A stretch of DNA of 64,000 nucleotides from Nereocystis luetkeana (taxonomy: Eukaryota; Sar; Phaeophyceae; Laminariales; Laminariaceae), in assembly GCA_031213475.1 (NCBI GenBank), contig JARUPZ010000013.1:3472731-3536730 (forward strand), read 5' to 3'. How positions within the stretch are numbered: the first letter of the stretch is position 1; every line of letters starts with the position of its first letter. Positions 26,248-40,500 of the stretch are shown here, piece by piece. Position numbers and translations under genes: made by a program. Under the pieces are notes generated by a model. The model did no database searches. It saw only the letters and a program-made list of their open reading frames with translations, and was not told the origin of the DNA.

Positions 26248-29200
26248 CTATGGGTTCACCTCCAACGTCCGTCGCGATGACGACCAGACCGGCGCGGCTG
26301 GCTTCGATGATGGCCAGAGGAAGCCCTTCGCTCACCGACGAGTTCAGGAAGGCATCCCCTTGAGCCAGAACCTGCCAACAAGTTGTTGTGGTATCCGGTC
26401 GTGCGACGGGGGAAAGCAAGGGCAGTCGGGCGGCACGCGAGGTTAAAAGAAAAGGAGCCCCCTATTTGTTTAGTTTTTGCCGCCTCCGCCGTCGGAAATT
26501 AGCAAACTCAACAAACTTAAACCCGCAAACCTCTACGTGTGTATGAAAACCCTAACCCTAATCTACTACGGGGTGGGAGGGGGGGAAAAGGGGGGGGGCG
26601 GGGCGTACTCATTTGTTGCTCGCCTTGGTCATTTGACCATTGACCATGCATCCATTTTAAGACGGAGCACATGGTAATTATAACCCATGGTACATGTATT
26701 CCGCTATATTTTTACATACCCATATTTTGGTTCTGATTACTACAGTATGGTACCCCACAATACAAAAAAAGGTACTAAAAACGGCGTTGGAAAAATGACG
26801 GGAGACCTCCGTCTCTGTATCTGACTGGCGCGTACTTCAGTAGTGAGAACGCTGTTTGCGGACTACCAAAAATCGGTGGGGTGGGAAAACATGCTACTGC
26901 AGGAAATAAACTGTATCGAAATCGACAAAATCATAGTACCCCACGGCCGCAACTCACACCCCACGGAAAAATATATATTTTTAAAACGGCCCAAAATTGG
27001 CCCATCTGTTTTCGTGGGGTGGGCTGTGGGCCTCCCTACCCGACCGATTTTTGGTTTCCCGCAAATACCCTTGTAGTGCGTCGCGCACTCGCCTTGCTTC
27101 GCCACCCCGATTAGTAGCTACGCCTCAAAACGTATGGGCCATTAATCTCTCAACATTCCATCCACAACAGTCCTTGTATATACATGCGATGCGGTGAGAA
27201 TAGAGCGTTGAGTTGGAACAGGGGCCCGATCGTTTTTTACCCCTCAATGTTTCCGGTTGTTGCCAGCACCGAACAGCAAAAGATTTCGGGGGGGGGGGGG
27301 GGGGGGGGAGGGGGGGGGGCTAGGTGGTCGAGAGCCTCTTCCGAAAACAGTATGTTCGGCCTTTCTATCAATAGCAATACCCTGTATTACCGAGTTGTCA
27401 AAGAGAAAACGAGCCCTCGAAAAACAAGCGCACCCGTACAACGCCCTCTACGGGTCTATCGGTTTTTGCTTTTGCCACCCGACTGAACAACAGCCGGGCA
27501 CGTCCCTAAAAACTCAATATCCTTTTGGGTCCCTTGTTAATATCCAAACGGCCGCTAATGTTTTGGGACGGGGTATGCCACGAAGAATGAGCACCGTTTG
27601 GATATGGTCGTGACATACCAACGTCCTACATATATCTGGATGAATCCAACTCACAACTCTGCTGCCCACAAGATCGAAATCAGCAACACCAGCACTACAA
27701 ACACCACTAACCCCCCCCCTCGTTGAGGGTGTCTCTATTAGGAGTAGGAACGGTGCTCCGTCTCGAAAGGGGTGGGTGGTCAATGGTTAACTGACTAAGG
27801 CAAGCACCAAATGAGTACCCCCCCCCCCGCCCCCCCGCCCCCCCCCCCCCGTCTCGAACGAAAGGGATGCGTGGTCAATGGACAAATGACTAAGGCAAGC
27901 AACAAAGGAGCCCCCCTCCCCCCCTCCCGCCCCCCCTCCCCCCCCTCCCGCCCCCCAGACCCTCCCTATACCCCCGCTTACCGCCGCCGGCCTCCCCTTG
28001 CCCTTGAGCCAGACGTTCTCCGTCAGCTTGAGGCGCTCGATCGCGTCCTGGCAACGCCTGCAATAGACGACATCGTGCGTCGTCGACCCGTAGATCAGCA
28101 GCCGGAACTTTTTCATCCCGTATCGGTGGACGATGAGATCTGCTGCCTGGATGGCCGTCAGCACACCCTGGTGTTGCATATGAGCAGGACGCGTGATTGG
28201 CGAGGGGTGGGGTGGGGTGGGGGGGGGGGGGGGGGGGGTGATAGGGAGGGAGGGGAAGGGGGGCTGTAACTTAGAAAAAGTCACTGTCGCTGTCTTCAAC
28301 AAACTCGTGCAGCAGGATTTTGCTCTGCAGCCGTCGTCGACTTGTGGTGTGTGTTGGTGGACCCCGGCCGGGCGATCGGTCGGTCGGTAGAAATCATTAA
28401 AAATAGTCCCGGGTATTGGATATCTTATCGAAAATATGAAATTTTCGAACGCCTCGGTCCTACGTATGTTTGCCATACTAAGGGATGCAACGGTCTATCT
28501 ACGGCCACACCACCACGGCCGCGAATGAAAATGAGTACCCCCCCCCCCCACCCCCACCCCCTCGCCTCCCAGAACGCCTCGATCAAGCGTACCTTGAGGG
28601 CGTAGACGTGCGAGAGCATGACCACCGTCACCCAGTCGTTCTTGTTGTCCGCGTTGAGTCCTTCAAGGAACTCGTTCGGCGTGATGGAGGCTGGGGCACC
28701 GTTCAGCACGGGGTTTACCTTTGGGGGAGGGGGGGGGGGGGGAGGGGGGATAGACAGGAAACAAACGACGGTGAGGAGGGGGCGTTTTTTTTTTGGGGGG
28801 GGGGGGAGAGGGGAGGGGGGGTACTCATTTGTTGCTCGCCGTACTAAGAGCCATTTTGACTATTGGCAACGCATCCCTTTCGAGACTGGGCCCCGTTCTT
28901 ACTATAGTGCGCGGTTGTAGGCGAGAGCAACACGAAACGCATTTTTTGTTTTCAAGCTTGAGGTTCTTCCGTTTCTGCTCTTGCTACTGCTCTCTTGCTG
29001 CTGCTGCTGCTGCTGCGGCTGATGCTATGTTGATCTTCACCTGTATCCTACACGTGGCGGGCTTCACGTAGGAGTCTCAGCATAAGCACGAAACGAAAGG
29101 GGACGAAAGTATGTATGTTACAGTCCTGTCTCCGGTCCGCGCACCTTCCTCGAAACCAAGTCTCGGACCTCCGAGTCCCTTTCCGACACGCAGCGCATCT

Positions 29201-31499
29201 CCCAGGGCTTGTTCATCTGCGTACACGGCGTCAGGGTGTCTGCCTCGTACAGGGTGATCTTCGCCACCAGGCGGTGGAGACCTGGACATTTGTTTTTGAA
29301 CAAACAGACGATGTCGAGAAGGCGGAGGGGGGAGTGTTGTTGCGGGATGTCTTGCACTGTACGGGTGCAAGGTATCAGGAATCACGCCTGGATTAGCATT
29401 TAGGTTTCCTTCATAGGAGTACAAAGTGGTTGATGTGGCTGCTGCTTTCCTTTCCATTCTCCCACCCCACCAGCCCCCCTCTCTCCCCCCACACCCTCTA
29501 CTACTACCACTGCTGCTGCTATTGCTACGGCTAAACTGCCGCTGCTGGTTTACTACTATTACCTACTACTACTGCTATTACTACCACTACTGCTGTACTA
29601 CTACCACTACTACCACTACCGCTACCACTCCTACTACTGCTACTACTACTGCTTCTAATAGTTGCTATGAAGCGTAAGACTTACTGATCAGAGACTTGCG
29701 GACGAAGAGGCTGGAGCTGTGTAGCTCGGCGATCGCCTTGCACCGCTCGCGCCAGAGCATGCCGTGGTCCCAGACCACCAGCGCCCAGCCAGACAGACGC
29801 TTGGCGGCGATTCCCACGAGGGCCTGCAACACATGACAAAAATAGCTCGTGGTGTTCAGTCCGGTATTTTGGTTGATTGGTTCGGTTGGTTCGTTGGCGG
29901 TTTGCTTGACTTGGTTGGTTCGTTGGGTTGGCTGGTTATTTTAGTAGAGCTCATCACGTATTCGAGAGTTGGTCTGATTGGCTTAGGGTGAGGGGTGGGG
30001 TTGCTCTGATTAGCGTAGGCTTAGGGAAAGGGTTAGTCGTTGTCGTCTCGTGCACAGTGTGTGTCAACCATTTTGTCGAACAAGTGGGAAGCAACCTTCG
30101 GTTGGTTGGTTGGTTGGTTGGTTGGTCCGTGTGGTTGGTTTGGCTTCTCCGGTTGGTTGGTTTGGTTTGCTGTTTGGGTTGGCCTTGTTGGGTCGGCTTG
30201 GTTGATTCGATTGGTTGGTTTGATTGGTTGGTTCGTTGGGTGTTATATATTTCGGCTGGCCGGTATCATACATACAAATGATATATGCTCACCACGTACG
30301 TGCGCCAAGCTGAACTCGTGGTTGGTGCATTGGTTGGTTCAGTTGGTTAATTGATCGGCTGTCACTGTTGGGTATGGGATTTAGTTTGCAGGGAAATGGC
30401 CGCCAGCCTTTAAGGCATGATGAGTGTAAACAAATACAAGGCCCATAACACAGAACACGCGAAACGTATACCTGCGTGCCGTGGTGGGAGACGTGTATGA
30501 CGCCCCGGTTCTCTGCGTTCATCTCCGGAAGCTGGACCTATTCTCGAAAACGCAGGTCGAGTGTCGGAGATAGTCACGTCGCAGGCGAACAAAGCACACA
30601 AGGAGGAAAAAACGAATAAAGAAACAAATTGAAAAAAACAAAACAATGAACGCAAACTATCAACAGCTGCAACATAAAACACAGGGAAAAAAGACTTTTA
30701 CTTGCATAATATTCCCAGGGAGAGTACCGTGATGCGGGCGGGGGTACAGGTTTTACAGTACGTAAATACTTGGCCAATCAGATGGAGGTGGGCCTTGTAG
30801 CGGGTCGTATATATGTGCGTTTCTACGACGTGTGACTACAGCAGGAGTGCCGGACAATAGCCTCCCCAAGACAACATAGGATTGCGAGAGCAGAGGGGCA
30901 GATATCAAAGCAAAGGGCTTCCAAGCCGCCAAGCCAGCAGTTTGGGGAGCGGGGTGTTCACGGGAGAGACTCATTTTCCCCCGTCTGTACTCTCTGTATG
31001 GCAAGCGAAAACGGAGTTGACGACGCCATCCATAGCAGCAGACAACAAAAAGGAAGCCCGCAATAGCAGCAGCTGCGGCAGCAGTTACACGCGCCATCGA
31101 GCACCAGTTCTTCCAATGAAAGGAGTAGTAACCGAGTATACCTACCGCACATCAATCAACTACGCACAAAACGAAGCGACGACTGCACCAAGCAGCTGCA
31201 CCATTCTCGGTGTTCCCGTAGCAGGGTCATTGATTCACCTGCAGACAGGTGAGCAGAGTCTGCCAGTAGTTGAGGATCTCGTGAAGCTCGGCCAGGTTTG
31301 GTTTCTCGGAGTTCAGCAGCGGTCCAGCCTGAATTTGGAAACAGAAAGAAAAAAACGTGAGACAGAAAATAACACCACCACAGGTACATACTTCGAACCC
31401 TGGTACGTGCTTTACCGGGATTTCTCCACCAATATTTACAAATCCCAAGTTATCAGGGCATGCTGTTGCGCTTAAATGAACAAGTACACACATTATATA

Positions 31500-31537
<38 letters not shown>

Positions 31538-34500
31538 GACGTTACGCGTGAAAAACACGAAACACAGATGAGCGAAAACACGAGCAAACCGAGCCCGAGA
31601 GAGTGTGGACAAGACTCCGCGACTTGAGATAGAGAGAGATACGATGTTTCGCACCCCCCGCGCGCCTCTCCCCGACATCTCCCCGACCAACTAGCCAACC
31701 CACCTGCTTGTCGCGCGCGGCGCACGCGAGCCAGGAGGCGGCCCAGTGGTCGTGCGTCGTACCGGCCTTCCAAGTCGTCTCCCAGTCGAACACCTGGGAA
31801 AGGAATTGTCGGGGCGCGTCGAGTGTCAGGTGCTTCGACACGGAACGGCGTACGTACCAGGTCGCGCCTCATTACCAGGCACTACAGTAGGTGTACGATA
31901 CACGCACCAGGGCAAGCACCGCGAGGGAAAAGAAAGGTATCGCTACGTGTCAGGAGAGAAAGTCAATCGTGGGTGTTGCGCACCAGGCGTTGTGTGTGTG
32001 TCGCCTTCACATCCAACCGCGCTTTACTACCCACCGACAACAATCAGTACTCCCGGTCAAGTATCCGTCCTCGTTCTTCCACCCCACGAGGACATGTGTA
32101 CACCCCTCCCTCCCTAGCCCCCCCCGCCCCCCCCTCTCCTCACACACACCTGGAAGTACGCGTAAATTTCGGCAACAGCCGCGGCCCCTATCTCCAGCCC
32201 TCCCACGGAGACAGACTCTCCGGGGGTGTTGGCGAGGTCGATCAAGGTCTTGAGCTGTGGCACGAAGAAGGTGTTGATGGCGGCGTTTGTGGTCCGCGAC
32301 TCGCGCAGGGACCGCGTGATGAAGGACGTGTGGGCCAGGAAGGTTTCGTAGGCGCCCCCGGCGTTTTGGCTCCACAGGGGGATCGGGAGGACCTATTGGT
32401 GGTGGTGGTGGTGGTGGTGGTTGAGTCGCGCGTTTGTTCGATGGTTTTAACACAACAAAAAGTTATTAACATGAGAACAGAACAGAACCGAACAGAACGA
32501 AAAAAAAGGAAAGCACAACACAAAAACGAGCCGCAGAACGAAAAAAAAAAAAAAAAGCAACACACCCCTCCACACGAACGAAACTGCAGGAGCCTTCGGC
32601 ATGGTGCCCTGCCAACGCCGCATTTTCACCGCACCGATGAAAGGGTCGACCAATCACAACAACTGAAACAATGTGCCACACTAGCTCCAAGCAATTTTCC
32701 CCCCAAAAGGTGCGTGCAGTCCTAAAAAACAGGCGTGATAAGCCCGCCCGCCCGCCCTCAATGTATTCCCCTACCTCCTACCCCCTCCAGATGCCCCCAG
32801 CCGACCGCCCATCAAAATACGCTATCCCGCACCTGTCTGATGTTCTCTGGCGTGTCAACGTTCCTAGGGAGCGGAGCCGGCAGCGCCACCTCGAAGAGCG
32901 TGTTCCACCGGACACGCCCAACGGTGTCGTCGAGAAGCTGGGACCACGCAGAAAAAAGTACGGTAGGAAAGAAGGGTTCCATTCAGGTAAAGGAAATTAA
33001 GAAGATAAGCAAACTAAACGAACACGAGCAAAAAAAAAACGAAAACTGACGAAAACGAAACGGAAACAAGTGAAAAAAAACGAGTGATAAAACAGTGAAA
33101 ACCCAACAACAAAAACACACAACGCGATTAAGCAACACCAGTAGCAACTAAAAACGACACAAAGCCAAAAACGAACAACGCAATGGACAAAACGAAACAA
33201 AACAAAACAAAAGCGAACCAAAATAGACCATGAAACGAACAAAAATCGACGAAACGAAAGAAAACGGCGCTATACACGCTACGAAACGCAACAAGACAAA
33301 ACATGAAACGCAACGCAACGCAACGTAACGAAAAAAGACGAAACGAAACGAGGAGAAGAAGAAGAAAAATGAAGCAACAAACAAAAACACTGCCGTGCAT
33401 CTAATAATATGTCGTTCAACAGCGTGTCGGGCGTATGAAGCGTCGGCATGAGAACCACAACACCGTACGAGATACCTGGTGAGTACAGTAGTGTGTGATA
33501 CCGTTTGTGTTATTTTCTGCCGTGTGTTATTGCGTTTAGGGTGGGATTATTGAAACGAGACCCGCACTGCGAGCGACCCTGAAACAATCTCAATACTATA
33601 ACCACATCCAGCACATATTTCCTATCGATTACCCCCCCACCCGGCTCAATGTCTGTCTGGTCGGTGAAAACCCGACATGCTCCGTCCCTGCATTGTGGGG
33701 ATGCGAGGGTCTATGGTCATACGACTACGGCCATGCATGAGATCGAGTACATCTCTCGTATCGAGTACACCCCCCCCCCCCCCCCCCCCCCCCCCATGGT
33801 CTATGGTGATACGACCACGGCCAAGCATGATAATGAGTACCCCCCCCCCTGCGCTGCCCCAAACGCCCTTCTACCAAACCCGGTGGTTGACAATCCCACC
33901 TGCTTGTGGTAAAACGGCAACTCCTACAAAACCTATGGATTGTTAATCTCACCTGTTTGCGGCATCCCCACCTTCGCCCCCCCCCCAGGATCCCTCCAAA
34001 TATTCTACAAAACCTATTGGTTGCGAATCTCACCTGTTTTCTGCAACCCCCATCTTCCCCCCCCACCCCACCCCACCCCACCCCACCCCACCCCTTCCAA
34101 ACATCCTACAACAACTTATTGATTTCATGAAATCTCTTTCGCACCTGTTTGCGGCAAACGGCGACTCCGCCACCGTAAAGCGGCCACGTGCCCGAGTCCA
34201 TGGCGACAACGCAAACGCCGCCGTCGCTCTTGATGTTCACGGGGTAGGTTCCTCCTCCCGGCCTCGAGTCGTTCCTGCCGCCCTCGCCATCTCTGGCCGC
34301 TCGCATCATGCCGACCGTGCTGCCGCACCTGCGATGTCGTCATGGCCGTCGTGTTGGGGGTGGTGGTGGTGGAAGACAGCAGCGACACGGTCGGTGGTTG
34401 GTTTCACAGTAGTTCTCGTGGTTATCGTGGTGGTGGTGGTGGCAGCAGACAGCGGTTAAATGGTTGGTTTGTTGTTACCTCGTGGTGTAGACTCGTGTTT

Positions 34501-37500
34501 TGCGCGTTTTTTTCGAGTTTTTGGCCTTTGTTCTTGATTTTAACAAAACAAAATGAACCGCACGCTTACCGTATATACCCGAACATCGCGAAGGTCGCAT
34601 GACCGCCATCTACTCAACCGTCTGTCGCCACTGCTGTCTACCGCCGCCATCACGACCACCAACAAAAACAACGACAACAGCAGACACCACGAACATCCTC
34701 ATCCCCATCCCTGCAACTGCAGCGCTGCAACTTCTACCACACGCAATCAGCGCCAGCAGCGCACCGTCACGGCTCCTCCAAGCTGATGTTTGGTTATTGT
34801 CAGTGTTTGTACGCTATTACATCGCACTTTGTTGCAATTTGAACCTCTTGGGGGCCTTCAGAGGGGAATATTGTGAAAGCAAAAAACATAAAATGAAACG
34901 GATACAGCAACAGCCCACTGCGTGATTGGTTGGTGTCCGAGTTACAATGGTTTATGCAAGGGGGACTCTCGTACGGCACGGGCGCAAGGGGCATGATCCC
35001 TCCCGCGCTGCTGCCGGGCGCTCACATCCCTCGTCTATAGATGGTCGATAGCGCCAAAATTGTCGTTGAATTGGTCGCGACGTCGAGTTCACAGAGGGTT
35101 TCAAGCTCCTGCACCACAACACCCTCACTGTTTTACCGTACCGTCCCGTACCTACTACCAGATACACCACACCACACCACACTACCCCCCCCCTATACTG
35201 TACCATAACTCACCATACGATACGATACAACACCATGCTACACCATACCATACCATACCTCATTGTGCGATACGAGACCATGCGATACCATCCCATGCCA
35301 TACCATACCATACCATATCATACCATACCGTACCACACCATACCATACCTCATTCTACGATACGACACGACACGATACCATACCATGCCATACGATACCA
35401 TACCATACCACACCATACCTCATTATACCATACCATACCATACCATACCATACCACACCACACCTTACCATCCCATCCCCTAACACACCATACCCTGCCA
35501 TACCATACCTTACCACACCGCACCACACCCGCCGCCACATTCATCCCAGTCAAGAAAAGCCTAACTATTGATATTTTTGAATGAAAAATCTTACTTGGCG
35601 AAGGTCGCGAGGTCGGCGTGTGTGCTTAGACCCGCAGGTATACCGGTCTTCAGGCCCTCCGTTAGCTCGACCTCCACGAGCTTGAGAGACACCAACGCTT
35701 CCGAGAAGTTGCCACTGTCCCGGGCCTCCCAGTAGTCGGCAAGCAGAGGCTCCTGTTTTGGCGGGGTGGCGGTGGTGGTGGTGATGGGTGGTGTTAGTAG
35801 GCAAGCGATGGAAGCTGGGACCTACTGCTACCCTCTCTCGATTGACTGCGGGGGGCACACCGTTGCTGCCGCTGCTTTTGTGGTGGCGGTCGTGATTGTT
35901 GTGATCGTGGGGAGGGGGAGGGGGGGGGGGGGGTGGAGGGGTTACGCGAGAAAAATACAAGAATCAATACTACATTAGTCAGCACGCACACAGAGACAAA
36001 TTACTTGTGCATGCCAGTTAGATGTAAATACGATTCCATTGTACCGTACCTCTCTGGAACTCTCACTACAAAACAAAACCCTCGGCAAGCAGCAACAGCA
36101 GACAGCGTCTGTCGCGGCCGAGGTAACCCCCGTGGGGCTCCTCGATAGCGACTAGCGCCTGTGAGTCCTACACAGCCTCTAGACCTGTATCCACACCAGC
36201 AGCAGGCAGTGTCTGTCGCGCCGTCCGCTTGTGTAGCGCCCGCTACTATCGCGGCCGTTTTGCGGGGGACACGGATCGCATGAGGTCAGCTACGTATAAT
36301 CTCAGCCACAACTGAAACTGTCATAATCGGGCTACGCATTGATTATTTTACTCCCTACATTCCTAGCCACGGTGGCTGGCAGCTTAGATCCCGGAGTCCC
36401 AAAGACGACCCCCCCCCCCCCCCCCCCCCCCGCGTCAAAACCTGACGTGCTCCGGCCCGGACCTGTAGGGGTGCGAGGGCCTGTGGTCATACTACTACGG
36501 CCATGCATGACCTAAGTACCCCCCTCCACCCCCCCACAACGGTAGATGCACTACGTGTAGCCCCCTTGTAGTATCACTAGTGGTATCGATATAAATCCTA
36601 CCTTGAAAAACAAAAACGCAAACCCTGCCGATAGACCACGTTTATACTGATGAAAGGTACACGTTTTCTACTCGTGCCTCGTACTGAGCACCAATTCGTC
36701 CGGCAATCTGAGGATCGTGTGCACAAGAAACAATTTCGTCAGAGCGGTGCAACGTAATATTTTTGGGACAGGGCTACGTAATATTTTTGGGACCGGGTGG
36801 TAGGTATAGGGACCCTTACTTACCCTGCGGAGCAACCTCTGGTCGAGCCACTGGCTGAAGGCGATGGGCAAGTCTTGGTCCCGGATCATGGCCTCGAGCG
36901 ATTTCCTGCCGTGATGGTGGGGGTAGTAGTGGTGCGGTGGTGGTGGTGGTGGTGGTGGTGGTGGTGATGATGCTGATGACAGTGGTTAATTATATCATAA
37001 CACTAGCGTCGAATATCGCATCGACTGTTTCGATATACGTAGGATAGCACGTATCCTATGCACCCGGTACATCAGCACCACTACATCGGGCGGCGGTCGC
37101 GCCTGGAGCTTGGAGCAGAGGGGGAAGAGCAGGAGATATGCGTTCGATGTTGCGTCGAATATCGTTTCAAACGTTACGATATCAACAGGGCGACACATGC
37201 CAAGGTAAAGAGAGGGGCGCACAACCTTTTTTTTTCTGGAGGCTCCTCGCCTTGAGGAACTCTGTACTATCACTTAGAAAAAATATTTTCGAAAACATTG
37301 AACGTGCAATGGATGACGAAACAATTACAATCAATCCCCACGGCCTAGGTGAACAAATACCTATTTATATCGCAAAAAATGGAAACAAAAAAAACAATTT
37401 CCGACGATTTTGGGTTAAGCAGCGCCTCCTATAACCCCTGTCACTCGGAAAATAGTTTAGCCGAAAGTGCTGCCCTCTTATCGTCGCACGCAACAAATCC

Positions 37501-40500
37501 CCATTATTTTGTGGCCGAGGTATTTTAGGGCATACAATACTGTGGATCGGGAGGGATCTAAACGATCCTGAAAAAGTAGATCTATCAATCAATCAATCAA
37601 TCAATCGGTTCGATATATGTGGATTATAACTATTTACTTTTTCTCGACGCACCAGTTGCCTCACCATCCTCGTGTCTGTTGCCGGAGCAGCTTCATGTAC
37701 GGTAGATGATCTCGACGGTGGGCCGCCACGCGATAATTCTCTCACCTCCTCTCCGCTCGACGAGCCGATTTGACCGTCAAAATACCTTACCGGGTAGTCC
37801 TTTATCTAGATGCTTCAGGGTAGTCCTTTATCTAGATGCAGTAGGGTAGGTCCCATAAACGATCTACTGGATACCGTAATACTTCGTATGCCCATATCCA
37901 AGTGGATCATTGCGCTCACCTCTGCTCGACGAACCGGTTAACCCAGCCCTCCGGGGTCTCTTGACTACTATCAAGCCTTCAAACACCTAGTATACTACCT
38001 AGATATTTTTCAGGGCAGCTCTTTATACACGTAGATGACCTACCGTGAGATCGTGACCTGTCTACCCCATGCGTGGATGTTTGCCTACCTCTGCTCGACG
38101 AGCCAGTTCACGCCGTCCTCCGGGTCTGCGCCTTCGCCGGCAGTGGCCTCGCCCCCCTCTCTGCTGCCGCGGCCGCTGCCGTCTACGTCCCCGTGAGCCC
38201 CGAAGCCCCCGATCGTGTCAGCGTCCGCCGCATCGATGGTCTTCATCAGGTCGCTGTTCCGAATCGGGGGGGGGGGGAGCGGGCGCCGAAAACGAAAGGG
38301 ATAACTTAGATATAAATTAAAAGAGAGCGACACAACGAATACAGACTCTCGAGATGTACACACCACTCTGACCGAACATGTAAGTAACATTTACATTGAA
38401 TAATTATGTATAAATGGCCACTATGTCTAGTAGGGGCAGAGTGGTACCACTCTGGGCTCTGGTCGGAAATATAAGGAACACTTCAACTCAACATCAAGGA
38501 GCAAATGATCCTTATATCGAGGGACATATTTGTGGAGTGAGGTATTAATAGTGCGCCACACAAGATTCAGTACGATGCCTTCTACGTACGCCATTTATTT
38601 TTCCCCCCACATGTATAAAAATCTCAGACTACAAGCAGCTTTCATAGTGCCAGCTTTCTTCGTAGCGGTTGTGTTTATCATACTAATGCCGTAAAAGGAC
38701 GGGGCGGGGGGGGGGGGGGGTCAGGGCGTACTCATGTCATGCACGGCCGTAGCCACATCCATGACCATAGACCCTCGCATCCCTACAATGTCGGGACGGA
38801 GGGCGTCGAGTTTTCACCGACCAGGCAGACACTGCTTGCACTAAGAGCGAAGCGCCGTGATATGTTCGGCGAGTCGCATGAAGGGGGAGCTGCATCCTGC
38901 GAATGATCGCTCATGAGGCAGACTTGTGTATGGAGGACATCGTGAATGAGCTGATTTTTTTTCTCGTGTGGACACTTCCAGAGTCAGCGATGGGTATACT
39001 ATGTATCCGCCTCGTGGGTGTTTTACCATACACCAGGTACACACTACGGGATGGGATGATTCCCCTAGTGCGGAGTTAAGGTTTTCCACCCGGAACAAAC
39101 GATCTATCACGGGGGGCCATAGTAAATAGGACCTGCGGTACAGACAAAAACCTGCAGATTTCCCTATCTTTACGAACAATATTTCGTCCTATTTACTATG
39201 GTCCCCCGTAATAACTCGACCGCCAGTTGTGACCGACCACCAAAACAAAAAGAAACAAAAAAATGGCATATACCCTGGTTGTCTAGCCCACGTGGTGAGC
39301 GGCATTGTTTACAGTGTAGTTGCCAACTGACGCCAGCCCAACCTATATGTAATTAGAGAGGGGGGGGGGGGGGGGGGGGGGGTGATATGAAAACCGTAAC
39401 CCAGTACGTAGGCTTTATAACATGTCTCACCTGATGAGGGGGTCCGTCTTGAGCACCATCTGGTTGAGCAGCTTCTTGTAGAGCCAGTGGGAAGCACGGT
39501 GCATCTTGATGAACATCGGAAGCGACCACGGGTTCTGCTCAACAAGAAGAAGACAAAAAAAAGGCAGAGAGAGAGAGACACCGGAAAATAAGTTAAGCAC
39601 AAACGACAAAACCTAACAACAACAACAACGACGACAACAACAGAACCATCATCGATAAGAAGCGTCCACATTATGTATATTATATACATGTATCGAAAGA
39701 GCAAACAACAAAAATGTCGCCGGCACATGTACAGATCATTTATCCCCTGTCGATCCGTTAGCGGGCCTGTGCTTACTTTTTCGCTCTTGCCTTTCGTCAA
39801 ATATTTGTTTTTGTTTATCGTTTTTGGGTTTTGGGGCCTGAAGAAACCCCAAAAAGCCGACGAAAAAAACAAAGCATAAACTGACACCGTTCGTCGAGGC
39901 ATCGACAGGGGCTCACGGAACACGTGTGCAACCTTTCAAGATCTGTCTCATCGAAGCATCGGTGAAAACCCAACACTAGCGTTTGCCTGGTCAGCACATG
40001 ACACAACAATATCTCCAACATGAATGGCTTCCAAAAATATAAATACCCGGTCGAGCATGGGAGCAAACGCCTCTCTGTTAAAACCCATGCACCTGGAGGC
40101 CAACGTAGCAAACGCGTTCGATGTGATACGCAGAAACTCCGACAAAATATTTACGATATCCAAAGCTACCGTATACCTACAGTAGTCGAACACGATACGA
40201 TAGTCGACACTAGCGGTGTAAATAATCGTACAAACCTGGTCAAGCATGAGAGCAAACGCCTCTCTGTCGAAACCCATGCATCCGGAGGCCGCACCGAAGA
40301 GCATGTAGTCCAGGTGGAACGCCCCCCTCGAGGGGAAAACCGTCTCAACTTCCCCGAGCAGGGCCTCCACGTTGCTCTGCCGACCATACCTAAAAATTGC
40401 AAAAAAACGAAAAGGAATAGAAAAAAAGCAGATACAAAAACATACAGAAATAAATATCAAAACGAAACAAAAACCTAAAAACAGGCCAACATGCCGTAGT

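Noticed and set aside
26545..26562. Telomere-like CCCTAACCCTAA and similar strings at 53040-53180 and 56240
   Set aside because: Only two units or degenerate; too short to call an interstitial telomere.
33700..33745. Resemblance of the family A tail (CTACGGCCATGC) to the start of 5S rRNA
   Set aside because: Only about 10-18 bases agree, at the wrong end of the element for a 5S-derived SINE.
35060..35584. 174-codon His/Tyr-rich frame
   Set aside because: Direct translation of the (CCATA)n repeat.
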